A stretch of 33,768 nucleotides of DNA, taken from positions 1 to 33,768 of the forward strand of contig CACYQO010000023.1 of NCBI GenBank assembly GCA_902776545.1, in the 5' to 3' direction. This DNA is from an uncultured Prevotellaceae bacterium. Lineage in GTDB: Bacteria; Bacteroidota; Bacteroidia; Bacteroidales; Bacteroidaceae. Positions 5,616 to 13,155 of the stretch are shown one piece after another. A model generated the notes under the pieces. The model saw only the letters and a program-made list of their open reading frames with translations. It was not told the DNA's origin and did not search any database. The stretch's first letter is position 1; every line of letters begins with the position of its first letter. Position numbers and translations under genes: made by a program.

Positions 5616-7081
5616 CTCACCCGATAACCGTCAGCAAGACGTTTGAGGAGTTCGATGAGCACTTGCCAGATATCCTCTATGGTCGCCAATTCCACACGTT
5701 CGCTTGTTGAATGCGGTTCTACGATACGTGGGCCGATGCTGGCAATCTGAATACCAGGATAGTGCTCGACGAAGAACCCGGCTTCAAGCACGAAGTGCAT
5801 GGCTACCATTCGTGGGCGCCAGCCCAGCACATCTTGGAACGTGTCGGAAGTGAGCTGCAGGAATGCAGACTGTTGGTCTTCCTGCCAGGCAGGAGCCGAC
5901 ATCACCATCTCCGATTTTGCCCCATTTTCAGCAAAGACATCGGCAATCTTGCGGCTCAGTTCCTTCATGTCGGAGTCGATGAAACTACGCGTATGGGTGG
6001 AAATGAAGATACAATCCTCTTCTGTCTGAATACGCCCGATGTTGTTGGAGGTCTCAACGGTGTCTTCCATTGACTCACTCATCTTGATTACTCCCTGTGG
6101 AACCTGCTCCAGGCAGGTCATCATAATGTTGATGGCTTCAGGATCGATGACAATATTCTGAGGGGGACATTCGCTAATGGTGCAGCGGATATTGGGGTCC
6201 GTATCGCCGTATTGCTTGTGCATCTGCTCGTTGATTTCATTCACTTGCTCCATTAAGAAATCTTGGGCGTCTGATGGCATGTGGATGATGATGTTCCCCG
6301 ACGATGCGATGGAAGCATTTGCTTCACCGATATTGATAGAAGCTACCTCTATATCGTGTTTGGTGCGGATGGCATCCAAAATCTTCCACGCCAGCTTGAC
6401 GGCACTGCACCGTCCCTTGTTGATGTCGACGCCAGAATGACCGCCCAGACCACCATTGATGTTGATGGAGTACTCGGAGCGCTCCCCGTTAATCGGGGAG
6501 GCGGCATCCGTCAGAGGGTTTATACGTTTAAACGGGATGCGATGGAACTGCAGGCAAGCACCAGCTGCACCCGTCGTGATGGTGTCATAGTCTTCCGAAT
6601 CAAGATTGATTACCTTGCGACCCTTCAGGAAGTCCCTGCTCAGCTGTGAAGCTCCTGACATGCCGTCCTCCTCATTAGTGGTGGTAATGACCTCCAGTGG
6701 CCCGTGCTTAATCTCGGAACTCTCCAACACAGCAAGTGCCATTGACAGTCCGATACCGTTGTCAGCACCCAGCGATGTGCCTCGCGCCTTCATCCATCCA
6801 TTCTCAATGTAGGCATCGATAGGCGTGTTAAGCGGATCACTCATACCCACGCAAACCATATCCATGTGGTTGAGCAGTACGACAGGCTCTGCACCCTCAT
6901 ATCCCTGTGTAGCAGGCTTGCTGATGACGACGCAGTTCTCCTTGTCGCGCTTATAGGGCAGATTCAGCCGCTCTGCAAATCGGCATAGATAGTCAGCAAC
7001 TCGCTCTTCATGGTGCGAAGGGCGTGGAATCTGGTTCAGTTCCTTAAAGATCTGGAACACACGTTCTGTTGTAGTTTTCAT
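5612..7081 (-). CDS. pepD: Aminoacyl-histidine dipeptidase (M20 family)
   Basis: The protein has 489 residues, normal for PepD of family M20C, which hydrolyses Xaa-His and other dipeptides with two metal ions. Visible metal and catalytic residues: His72 and Asp74 in NHMDMV, bridging Asp107 in GADNGIG, Glu137-Glu138 in TTNEEDGMSG, Asp161 in NLDSED, and the C-terminal histidine in EPHSTSERV near residue 460. The lid domain is in the middle. The start at 7081 (MKTTTERVFQIFKELN) fits the conserved N-terminus, and the longer ORF from 7132 would begin upstream of the transcription start implied by the -7 box. No signal peptide, so it is cytosolic. Confidence 0.95.
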   Translation of the reverse strand: MKTTTERVFQIFKELNQIPRPSHHEERVADYLCRFAERLNLPYKRDKENCVVISKPATQGYEGAEPVVLLNHMDMVCVGMSDPLNTPIDAYIENGWMKARGTSLGADNGIGLSMALAVLESSEIKHGPLEVITTTNEEDGMSGASQLSRDFLKGRKVINLDSEDYDTITTGAAGACLQFHRIPFKRINPLTDAASPINGERSEYSININGGLGGHSGVDINKGRCSAVKLAWKILDAIRTKHDIEVASINIGEANASIASSGNIIIHMPSDAQDFLMEQVNEINEQMHKQYGDTDPNIRCTISECPPQNIVIDPEAINIMMTCLEQVPQGVIKMSESMEDTVETSNNIGRIQTEEDCIFISTHTRSFIDSDMKELSRKIADVFAENGAKSEMVMSAPAWQEDQQSAFLQLTSDTFQDVLGWRPRMVAMHFVLEAGFFVEHYPGIQIASIGPRIVEPHSTSERVELATIEDIWQVLIELLKRLADGYRVS

Positions 7082-7098
7082 ATTCTTCTTTTGCACTG

Positions 7099-7106
7099 CA
7101 AAATTA
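7099..7106 (-). promoter_or_regulatory. -7 promoter element for pepD
   Basis: The minus strand reads TAATTTTG, matching TAnnTTTG, 17 bases upstream of the ATG at 7081. Confidence 0.6.
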
Positions 7107-7296
7107 CGAAATATAATCGAAATAATGCACATTTTTCCATATTTCTTGTTTTTCTCGCATATTTTTGTTAATTTTGAACCGATAAAAAGAATACTACATC
7201 CCGATTATATCGACTCAGACTCGTTTCTTATGTTTCCCATTTCACAAATCTTATTAAATCTATTGGCAAAGTTACTGATTTCTAATCGATTTTTCG

Positions 7297-7304
7297 TACT
7301 TTTG
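7297..7304 (+). promoter_or_regulatory. -7 promoter element for the exported hydrolase gene
   Basis: TACTTTTG matches TAnnTTTG, 36 bases before the ATG at 7341. The A/T-rich stretch 7110-7290 between the two divergent promoters shows nothing else I can name. Confidence 0.6.
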
Positions 7305-7340
7305 CACCAAATATTATAATACTTTATGATTTAAGGAGTT

Positions 7341-8408
7341 ATGAAGGTACTGAAGAAATTATTGATGACGGCGATGATGGTCGCTGCAAGTGTGGGGCTG
7401 ACGACGGCCCAGACTGTTCAAAAACAAGTAGTGGAAGAAGGCGGTACAGGTCCGTTCAAGTCGGAAGTGGTGGGCGATGCCTCCTGTCCGGGTTTTACGG
7501 TGTATCGTCCCCAGAACTTGAAAGAGATTGTGGCCAAGCAGGGTGCTCTGCCCGTGATTGTCTATGCCAACGGTGCCTGCTTCAACAACAATGTGGAGAT
7601 GCGCCTACTGTTGAGCGAAGTGGCCTCCTATGGTTATGTGGCTGCTGCCATCGGTCCGTACGACGAGGCAGATGTGATGGCACAGTGGAGGGGCGTGCTG
7701 AAGTCGGCATATCCTGAAACCAAGGGTGATGTCATCATGGCCAATGGTGAGAAGATTCTGCCTCTGACGCCCGAGGAGAAGAAAGCCCGTGAGGAGGAAC
7801 AGGCCAAGCAGAGAGAGTTGGCTGCAAAGGCTGCCAAGAAGAATAAGAAGCAGCAGGCTCCCGCCGTTCCGCAGTTCCGCACATATCCCAAGATGCTGCT
7901 CGAGGTGCTCGACTGGCTGACGGAGCAGAATGCCACCCAAGGCTCGGAATACTATCATTGCCTCGCTCTCGACCATGTGGCAGCGATGGGACAGTCGTGC
8001 GGTGGTGCCCAGGTGCTGGGTGTGGCCTACGATCCCCGCATCAAGACCTGCGTGATGCTGAACTCTGGTATCGGCGATATGGAGATGATGGGTACGACGA
8101 AGGATAATCTGAAGAACCTTCACACGCCGATGTTCTATATGATCGGTGGTCCTGGCGACATTGCCTACGCCAATGCCCAGAAGGATTACGAGCGCATAGC
8201 CGACAATATCCCCGTGGTGATGTTGAACTCGAAAGACGGTCACAGCGGCACCTATTATGAGAAGTATGGCGGCAACTATGCCAAGGCTGTGGTGAAGTGG
8301 CTCGACTGGCAACTGAAAGGGCAGGTGGGCCAGTCGGCCCTCTTCCTCGACGATGAGTATCTGAAGATGAAGTTCCCTGAGTGGCAGGGCGTCAGGAAGA
8401 ATTTCTAA
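7341..8408 (+). CDS. Exported alpha/beta hydrolase
   Basis: The protein has 355 residues. A signal peptide (MKVLKKLLMTAMMVAASVGL, cleavage probably after TTAQ) sends it to the periplasm or beyond. The fold is alpha/beta hydrolase of the chlorophyllase/PET-hydrolase-like and dienelactone-hydrolase-like group: PVIVYANGACFNNN forms the oxyanion-hole strand, and AAMGQSCGGAQVLG carries the nucleophile elbow GxSxG with serine near residue 219. The acid is likely in MIGGPGDIAY and the histidine in KDGHSGTYY. A lysine-rich insertion (EEKKAREEEQAKQRELAAKA, about residues 150-180) is an extra cap. The substrate is unknown. The flavoprotein gene follows 13 bases later, so they are probably co-transcribed. 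Confidence 0.85.
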   Translation: MKVLKKLLMTAMMVAASVGLTTAQTVQKQVVEEGGTGPFKSEVVGDASCPGFTVYRPQNLKEIVAKQGALPVIVYANGACFNNNVEMRLLLSEVASYGYVAAAIGPYDEADVMAQWRGVLKSAYPETKGDVIMANGEKILPLTPEEKKAREEEQAKQRELAAKAAKKNKKQQAPAVPQFRTYPKMLLEVLDWLTEQNATQGSEYYHCLALDHVAAMGQSCGGAQVLGVAYDPRIKTCVMLNSGIGDMEMMGTTKDNLKNLHTPMFYMIGGPGDIAYANAQKDYERIADNIPVVMLNSKDGHSGTYYEKYGGNYAKAVVKWLDWQLKGQVGQSALFLDDEYLKMKFPEWQGVRKNF

Positions 8409-8421
8409 TATTTGCAGCCTG

Positions 8422-9615
8422 ATGAAGACTGCGGTGATAGGCGGCGGGGCAGCGGGATTCTTTCTGGCCGTGAACCTGAAAGAGGCGATGCCTGAGATGG
8501 CGGTGACTATCTTTGAGCGTAGCAATCGTGTGCTGTCAAAGGTTGCAGTATCGGGCGGTGGGCGTTGCAACTGCACGAACACCTTTGCCGATGTGCGTGA
8601 CCTCTCGGTTGTCTATCCCCGTGGTCATCGGCTGATGAAGCGGCTGTTCAAGACGTTTGACTATCGTGATGCCTACGCATGGTTTGAACGTCATGGTGTG
8701 CCGTTGGTGGTGCAGGAAGACCAGTGTGTGTTTCCTGTTGCCCAGGACTCTAAGACCATCATCGACTGCTTCCTGTCTTTAGCCCGTCGTTATCAGATAG
8801 AAATCCGTCAAGGAGAGAAGATTTCCTCCTTGACGGAATTGTCTGACTACGATTTCGTGGCCGTTACGACTGGCGGTTCTCCAACTGGCGAGGGGCTGAA
8901 ATGGCTTGCGGCACTCGGTCATGAACTTGAGCCTCCTGTGCCGTCATTGTTCAGCCTGCGTGTGGACAACGAAGGGCTTTGCGGACTGATGGGTACGGTG
9001 GTCAACGATGTGACTGTCCATCTGCCAGGTACGAAGTTCCGTGCCGAAGGTCCTCTGCTTATCACCCATTGGGGCGTGAGTGGCCCTGCCATTCTGAAAC
9101 TGTCCAGCTATGCTGCCCGCCATTTGGCAGAAAATGGTTATAAGGTGTCCCTCTCCGTCAATTGGTTGCAAAGCGATGAGGCAACAGTCCTGTCGGCTTT
9201 GACGGAGATGACCATCCGTCAGCCGCAGAAGCAGCTGTCGACCTTTAACCCCTTTGGCCTGTCGCAACGGTTGTGGAACCATCTGCTGACAGAGACCCTG
9301 GGCGTCAGAAGCCAGATACGCTGGTCGGAGATGAGCCGGAAAGATATGAACCGTCTGACGAATACCCTCGTCAATGCCACCTATCCTGTCGTGGGACGCG
9401 CACCTTTCAAGGATGAGTTCGTCACTTGTGGCGGCGTGTCGCTCAAAAGCATCAATCCCGCTACGCTCGAAAGCCGCCATGTGCCTCATCTCTATTTCGC
9501 AGGTGAGGTGCTCGATATCGACGGCATCACAGGAGGCTTCAATTTCCAGGCAGCATGGACTACGGCCTATGTCGTGCAGCAATCCATCAAGAACACCTTA
9601 AATGGCACATCTTAG
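8422..9615 (+). CDS. FAD-dependent oxidoreductase of the BaiN/YhiN (HI0933) family
   Basis: The protein has 397 residues. The N-terminal dinucleotide-binding motif is VIGGGAAGFFLAVNL, followed by the family signature KVAVSGGGRCNCTN at about residues 41-54. The middle has the insert domain, and the C-terminus carries the second signature FVTCGGVSLKSINPATLES and YFAGEVLDIDGITGGFNFQA, which contacts the FAD. It is cytosolic. The family reduces carbon-carbon double bonds in some cases (BaiN in bile acid dehydroxylation) but the substrate is mostly unknown, so I give no symbol. Confidence 0.9.
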   Translation: MKTAVIGGGAAGFFLAVNLKEAMPEMAVTIFERSNRVLSKVAVSGGGRCNCTNTFADVRDLSVVYPRGHRLMKRLFKTFDYRDAYAWFERHGVPLVVQEDQCVFPVAQDSKTIIDCFLSLARRYQIEIRQGEKISSLTELSDYDFVAVTTGGSPTGEGLKWLAALGHELEPPVPSLFSLRVDNEGLCGLMGTVVNDVTVHLPGTKFRAEGPLLITHWGVSGPAILKLSSYAARHLAENGYKVSLSVNWLQSDEATVLSALTEMTIRQPQKQLSTFNPFGLSQRLWNHLLTETLGVRSQIRWSEMSRKDMNRLTNTLVNATYPVVGRAPFKDEFVTCGGVSLKSINPATLESRHVPHLYFAGEVLDIDGITGGFNFQAAWTTAYVVQQSIKNTLNGTS

Positions 9616-9669
9616 CACCCGTTTATGGTGCTGATGCAATAAATCCCTTCCTTTTGCGTTATTAAGGAG

Positions 9670-10605
9670 GTGTTGAAACGATATACCATAATACTGCTTC
9701 TGTCTCTGGCTGCTGTGACGGTCAGGGCACAGTATGATGTCTCCTTCGGTCATTATTGGGCGATGGAGCCTTCTTTCAACCCCGCAGCTGTGGGTAAGGA
9801 GGATAAGTTGAACATCGTTGGTGCCTATGCTACCCAGTTGTCTGGCTTCGAGAATAATCCGAAAACGATGTATGCCGCAGCAGACATGCCTTTTTACGCG
9901 ATGAACAGTTATCACGGCGTCGGCGTCCAGTTTATGAACGATGCCATCGGACTCTTCACCCACAAGCGTTTCGGTCTGCAGTATGCCTACCAGCCGCAGC
10001 TCTGGGGAGGGAAGCTGAGTCTCGGTATACAGGCTACGATGCTCAGTGAGACATTTGACGGATCGAAGCTGGAGGTGATTGATACTGGTGACAAGGCTTT
10101 GCCTACGTCGTCCGTCAATGGCACCGCCTTCGATATCGGTGCTGGCATCTATTATAATCACCGCAGTTGGTATGCCGGCGTGTCCGTTCTTCACCTGAAT
10201 GCACCAAGGGTGGAATTGGGCGAAAGGAACGAAATCAACGTCTCTTCTACATATTATTTGACGGGTGGATACAATATTCGGCTGAAAAATCCGTTTCTTA
10301 CCATACACACCTCTTTCTTGGGACGTACGGATGGCGTCGCTTACAGGGCAGATATCTCCGGACGACTGAAGTACACACATGAGAAGCGGGTGATGTATGC
10401 AGGGTTGTCGTATAGTCCGTCAACTTCCGTAACAGTGCAGATTGGTGGCGATGTCCACGGTGTACATTTGGGATACAGTTATGAGATTTACACAACGGCT
10501 ATTAATATCGGCAACGGGAGTCACGAACTCCATGTCAGTTATCAGACGGAACTGAACCTGTTTAAGAAAGGCCGGAACCTGCATAAGAGCGTGAGAATCT
10601 TGTAA
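9670..10605 (+). CDS. porP: Type IX secretion system outer-membrane protein, PorP/SprF family
   Basis: The protein has about 311 residues. A signal peptide (LKRYTIILLLSLAAVTVRAQ) is followed by the family start YDVSFGHYWAMEPSFNPAAVG and alternating beta strands of an outer-membrane barrel, ending in short basic sequence. PorP/SprF proteins anchor the GldK-GldN ring or surface adhesins in the outer membrane. No ATG is available: the frame opens with GTG at 9670 and TTG at 9673, directly after a rare strong AAGGAGG (9664-9670) that overlaps the GTG, so TTG may be used. It is the first gene of the cluster with gldK, gldL, gldM and gldN. Confidence 0.86.
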   Translation: MLKRYTIILLLSLAAVTVRAQYDVSFGHYWAMEPSFNPAAVGKEDKLNIVGAYATQLSGFENNPKTMYAAADMPFYAMNSYHGVGVQFMNDAIGLFTHKRFGLQYAYQPQLWGGKLSLGIQATMLSETFDGSKLEVIDTGDKALPTSSVNGTAFDIGAGIYYNHRSWYAGVSVLHLNAPRVELGERNEINVSSTYYLTGGYNIRLKNPFLTIHTSFLGRTDGVAYRADISGRLKYTHEKRVMYAGLSYSPSTSVTVQIGGDVHGVHLGYSYEIYTTAINIGNGSHELHVSYQTELNLFKKGRNLHKSVRIL

Positions 10606-10663
10606 AGGTAAAAGGGTAAAAAAGTAAAAAGGGTAAAAAAGTAAAAAGGTAAAAAAGGAAAAG
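10606..10663. repeat. Octamer tandem array between porP and gldK
   Basis: About seven imperfect copies of a purine-rich unit of 8 bases, close to AAGTAAAA or AGGTAAAA, start at the porP stop codon. A 23-base part (10633-10655) is exactly complementary to 10739-10761 inside gldK. Confidence 0.85.
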
Positions 10664-10761
10664 AGTAAATAACGAAGATATGGAAAGAAATGTAAATAGG
10701 AGGAAGAAAAAAGGAATGATGGCGAAAAGGTTTTTACCTTTTTACCTTTTTACTTTTTTAC
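10633..10761. repeat. Perfect 23-bp inverted repeat around the gldK start
   Basis: The left arm 10633-10655 and right arm 10739-10761 are perfect reverse complements (units GTAAAAA and TTTTTAC). The loop of 83 bases holds all candidate start codons of gldK and the AGGAGG at 10698-10703. In RNA the hairpin would close the translation start. Confidence 0.8.
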
Positions 10762-12155
10762 TTTTATTGTTTTCGGGTTGTTTCGGCAGTAAGCTGGCCT
10801 CTTCTGTAGGCGGTGAGGTGACTGGTGCTGGTGGCAGATCCTTTACGGAGCCGACACCTTACGGCATGACGCTGATAAAGCGTGGTCATCTGAAGATGGG
10901 TACCGAGAAGACCGATAGCCTCTGGGGACGTCAGACTCCGTTGCGCGACATCTCCGTTGACGGCTTCTGGATGGACGAGACCGAGGTGACCAACTCCAAG
11001 TACCGCCAGTTTGTATATTATGTGCGTGACTCGATTCTCAGGGAGCGTCTGGCAGAGATCGACGAGACCTACCGTACTTTGAAGACTGACAAGGAAGGTA
11101 ACGAAATCGGTTCCGTCATCAACTGGAAGAAGGCCCTGCCGCGTAAGCCCAGTGAGGATGAGCAGGAGGTTATCGATGGTCTCTATGCCACCAATCCCGT
11201 GACAGGCGAGAAGATGCTCGACTGCAAGCAGATGAACTATCGTTATGAGGTGTTCGACTATACCGCTTATGCCCTGCGCCGTAACCGCCTGAATCCTGAA
11301 GAGCGCCACCTGAATACAGATATCGTCATTGACCCCAATGAGCAGGTGTGGATCTCGAAGGATACGGCCTATATCGATGACGAAGGCAAGATCGTGCGTG
11401 AGACCATCAACCGTCAGTTGACAGGACCATGGGATTTCCTGAACACTTATATCGTGAACATCTACCCCGATACCACCTGTTGGGTGAACGACTTCCCCAA
11501 TGCCGACAACGAGGTGTATATGCGTTACTATTTCTCCAATCCCGCCTACAACGATTATCCCGTGGTGGGTGTGACATGGGAACAGGCTAATGCTTTTTGT
11601 CACTGGCGTACGGAGTATCTGTTGAAGGGTCTCGGTCCTGCTGCCCGCTTCGTACAGCGCTACCGTCTGCCGACAGAGGCCGAATGGGAGTTTGCAGCCC
11701 GTGGTAAGGATCAGAATGAGTTCCCCTGGGATAATGAGGATGTAGCCAGCGGCAAGGGCTGTTTCTTTGCCAACTTCAAGCCCGACGATGGTAACTACAC
11801 CAAGGATGGCAACCTGATAACAAGTCGTGTGGGTATCTATTCCGGCAACAGCAATGGCCTCTACGATATGGCAGGTAACGTGGCAGAGTGGACAAGCACC
11901 GTCTATACCGAGGCAGGTGTCGATGCAATGAACGATATCAATCCCCAGTTGAGCTACAATGCAGCTAAAGAAGATCCCTACCGCATGAAGAAAAAGAGTG
12001 TGCGTGGTGGTTCTTGGAAGGATCCGGAGTCCTATATCCGTTCTGCCTGGCGCTCGTCTGAATATCAGAACCAACCCCGTTCCTATATAGGATTCCGTTG
12101 TGTGCGCAGCCTCGCTAACTCTACGAGCGACAAGGCCAAGATCTCTAAGAAGTGA
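10716..12155 (+). CDS. gldK: Type IX secretion system ring lipoprotein GldK/PorK
   Basis: The protein has 479 residues from 10716. A lipoprotein signal peptide (MMAKRFLPFYLFTFLLLLFS, then GC) has its acylated cysteine at residue 22. The rest is an FGE-sulfatase (formylglycine-generating-enzyme-like) fold: MVxxE-type sequence MDETEVTNSKYRQFVYYV, RLPTEAEWEFAARGKD, LYDMAGNVAEWTS and VRGGSWKD to SYIGFRCVR. GldK forms, with GldN, the large periplasmic ring under the outer membrane. The frame opens at 10680, but that gives an unusually long basic N-region (RNVNRRKKKG); 10716 or 10719 gives a normal signal peptide. The hydrophobic core is encoded by an octamer tandem repeat. Confidence 0.93.
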   Translation: MMAKRFLPFYLFTFLLLLFSGCFGSKLASSVGGEVTGAGGRSFTEPTPYGMTLIKRGHLKMGTEKTDSLWGRQTPLRDISVDGFWMDETEVTNSKYRQFVYYVRDSILRERLAEIDETYRTLKTDKEGNEIGSVINWKKALPRKPSEDEQEVIDGLYATNPVTGEKMLDCKQMNYRYEVFDYTAYALRRNRLNPEERHLNTDIVIDPNEQVWISKDTAYIDDEGKIVRETINRQLTGPWDFLNTYIVNIYPDTTCWVNDFPNADNEVYMRYYFSNPAYNDYPVVGVTWEQANAFCHWRTEYLLKGLGPAARFVQRYRLPTEAEWEFAARGKDQNEFPWDNEDVASGKGCFFANFKPDDGNYTKDGNLITSRVGIYSGNSNGLYDMAGNVAEWTSTVYTEAGVDAMNDINPQLSYNAAKEDPYRMKKKSVRGGSWKDPESYIRSAWRSSEYQNQPRSYIGFRCVRSLANSTSDKAKISKK

Positions 12156-12177
12156 AAAGTGAAGAGTGAAAAGTGAA
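12149..12177. repeat. AAAAGTG heptamer array at the gldK stop
   Basis: Four consecutive 7-base units (AGAAGTG, AAAAGTG, AAGAGTG, AAAAGTG) run through the gldK stop codon into the gap. The same unit occurs inside the amylase gene on the other strand at 30919-30953. Confidence 0.75.
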
Positions 12178-12203
12178 AAATTGGCTGCCGCCCCAGTAAT
12201 CAT

Positions 12204-12258
12204 AAAGTTCAAAGTTCAAAGTTCAAAGTTCAAAGTTCAAAGTTCAAAGTTCAAAGTC
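12204..12258. repeat. Seven perfect AAAGTTC tandem copies before gldL
   Basis: Seven exact copies of AAAGTTC (12204-12252) plus a partial eighth end one base before the gldL ATG at 12260. The array replaces any normal ribosome-binding region. Identical copies suggest recent expansion and possible copy-number variation. Confidence 0.95.
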
Positions 12259-12259
12259 G

Positions 12260-13117
12260 ATGACAACATATAGTAAATATAACTTTGTCTACCGTCTGCA
12301 GAAGTGGATGGATAGTGTGCCAGGACAGACGTTCCTCAACTATGCTTATAGCTGGGGTGCCTCTATTGTGATCTTAGGAACGCTCTTCAAACTGACTCAC
12401 CTGCCAGGTGCGAACTTCTTCTTGTTCCTGGGTATGGGAACGGAGGTATTCGTGTTCTTTATCTCCGCCTTCGACCGTCCGTTTGATAAGACGGCTGATG
12501 GTATGGAACTCGACACTCACGTGAAGACCGAAGAGGAAGAGCATGGAGCAGCTCAAGCCGCTGCCACTGTCATTGGTGGCAATGGTGGTACCATCATCAT
12601 CGGAGGTGGCGGTAGCGTAGGAGGTTTTGATCAGAATATCCAGAATGATCAGAATAATCAGAATATTCAGAGTGATCAGAGTCCTCAGAGTTCTCAGACT
12701 ACCGTCGATACTGAGGCTATCGCAGCCGTCTCGTCGTCCGTAGCCACCGTTTCCGGAATAACCGGTGTGTCCGGTATTCCCAGCCTTCCCACTGTTAACC
12801 CCGAACTCGAGGAGGCTACTGCCAATTATGTTGACGAACTCAAGCGTCTCACGGAGATGCTGTCGAAGGTGGCTGAGCAAAGTGAGCGCCTGGCTCGTGA
12901 CTCCGAGGAGATGGAGAATCTCAACCGTACGCTCACGGGCATCACTAAGGTCTATGAATTGCAGTTGAAGAGTGCCAGCTCACAGATCAGCACGATTGAT
13001 GACATCAACGCCCAGACGCGTCGTATGGCAGAACAGATTGCAGAGCTGAATCAGATCTACACCCGTATGATTGAGGCAATGACCGTCAATATGAAGGCCG
13101 CCGCCCCTTTGGGCTAA
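12260..13117 (+). CDS. gldL: Type IX secretion system motor protein GldL/PorL
   Basis: The protein has 285 residues. Two membrane helices lie at about residues 26-47 (YAYSWGASIVILGTLFKLTH) and 50-70 (GANFFLFLGMGTEVFVFFIS), with the family start YSKYNFVYRLQKWMDSVPGQ. The long cytoplasmic part ends in coiled coil (KLTEML-type region VDELKRLTEMLSKVAEQSER onwards to QIYTRMIEAM). GldL and GldM form the proton-driven rotary motor of the system in the inner membrane. A glycine-rich stretch (GGNGGTIIIGGGGS) and an eight-copy tripeptide repeat (residues 124-147) separate membrane and coiled-coil parts; the repeat is unusual for the family. Confidence 0.94.
   Translation: MTTYSKYNFVYRLQKWMDSVPGQTFLNYAYSWGASIVILGTLFKLTHLPGANFFLFLGMGTEVFVFFISAFDRPFDKTADGMELDTHVKTEEEEHGAAQAAATVIGGNGGTIIIGGGGSVGGFDQNIQNDQNNQNIQSDQSPQSSQTTVDTEAIAAVSSSVATVSGITGVSGIPSLPTVNPELEEATANYVDELKRLTEMLSKVAEQSERLARDSEEMENLNRTLTGITKVYELQLKSASSQISTIDDINAQTRRMAEQIAELNQIYTRMIEAMTVNMKAAAPLG
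12629..12700. repeat. Eight-copy 9-base repeat inside gldL
   Basis: Eight tandem units of 9 bases close to GATCAGAAT encode the tripeptides DQN, IQN, DQN, NQN, IQS, DQS, PQS and SQT. Unlike the 7-base arrays it keeps the reading frame at any copy number. It lies in the linker between the membrane helices and the coiled coil. Confidence 0.9.
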
Positions 13118-13123
13118 TAAATA

Positions 13124-13152
13124 GTAAATCGTAAATCCGTAAATCGTAAATC
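13124..13152. repeat. GTAAATC array between gldL and gldM
   Basis: Four units of GTAAATC, with an extra C after every second one, fill the gap and end four bases before the GTG start of gldM. A 25-base segment (13127-13151) is identical to 25357-25381 before waaA. Confidence 0.88.
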
Positions 13153-13155
13153 CCA

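Noticed and set aside
7605-8582. Antisense ORF of 325 codons opposite the exported hydrolase
   Set aside because: Shadow of a GC-rich coding frame; repetitive His/Leu/Ile composition unlike a real protein.
10764-12212. Long antisense ORF of 482 codons opposite gldK
   Set aside because: It mirrors the gldK codons, has no recognisable family and no promoter; gldK itself is certain.
12204-12258. AAAGTTC array as a CRISPR array
   Set aside because: Units of seven bases with no spacers and no cas genes nearby.
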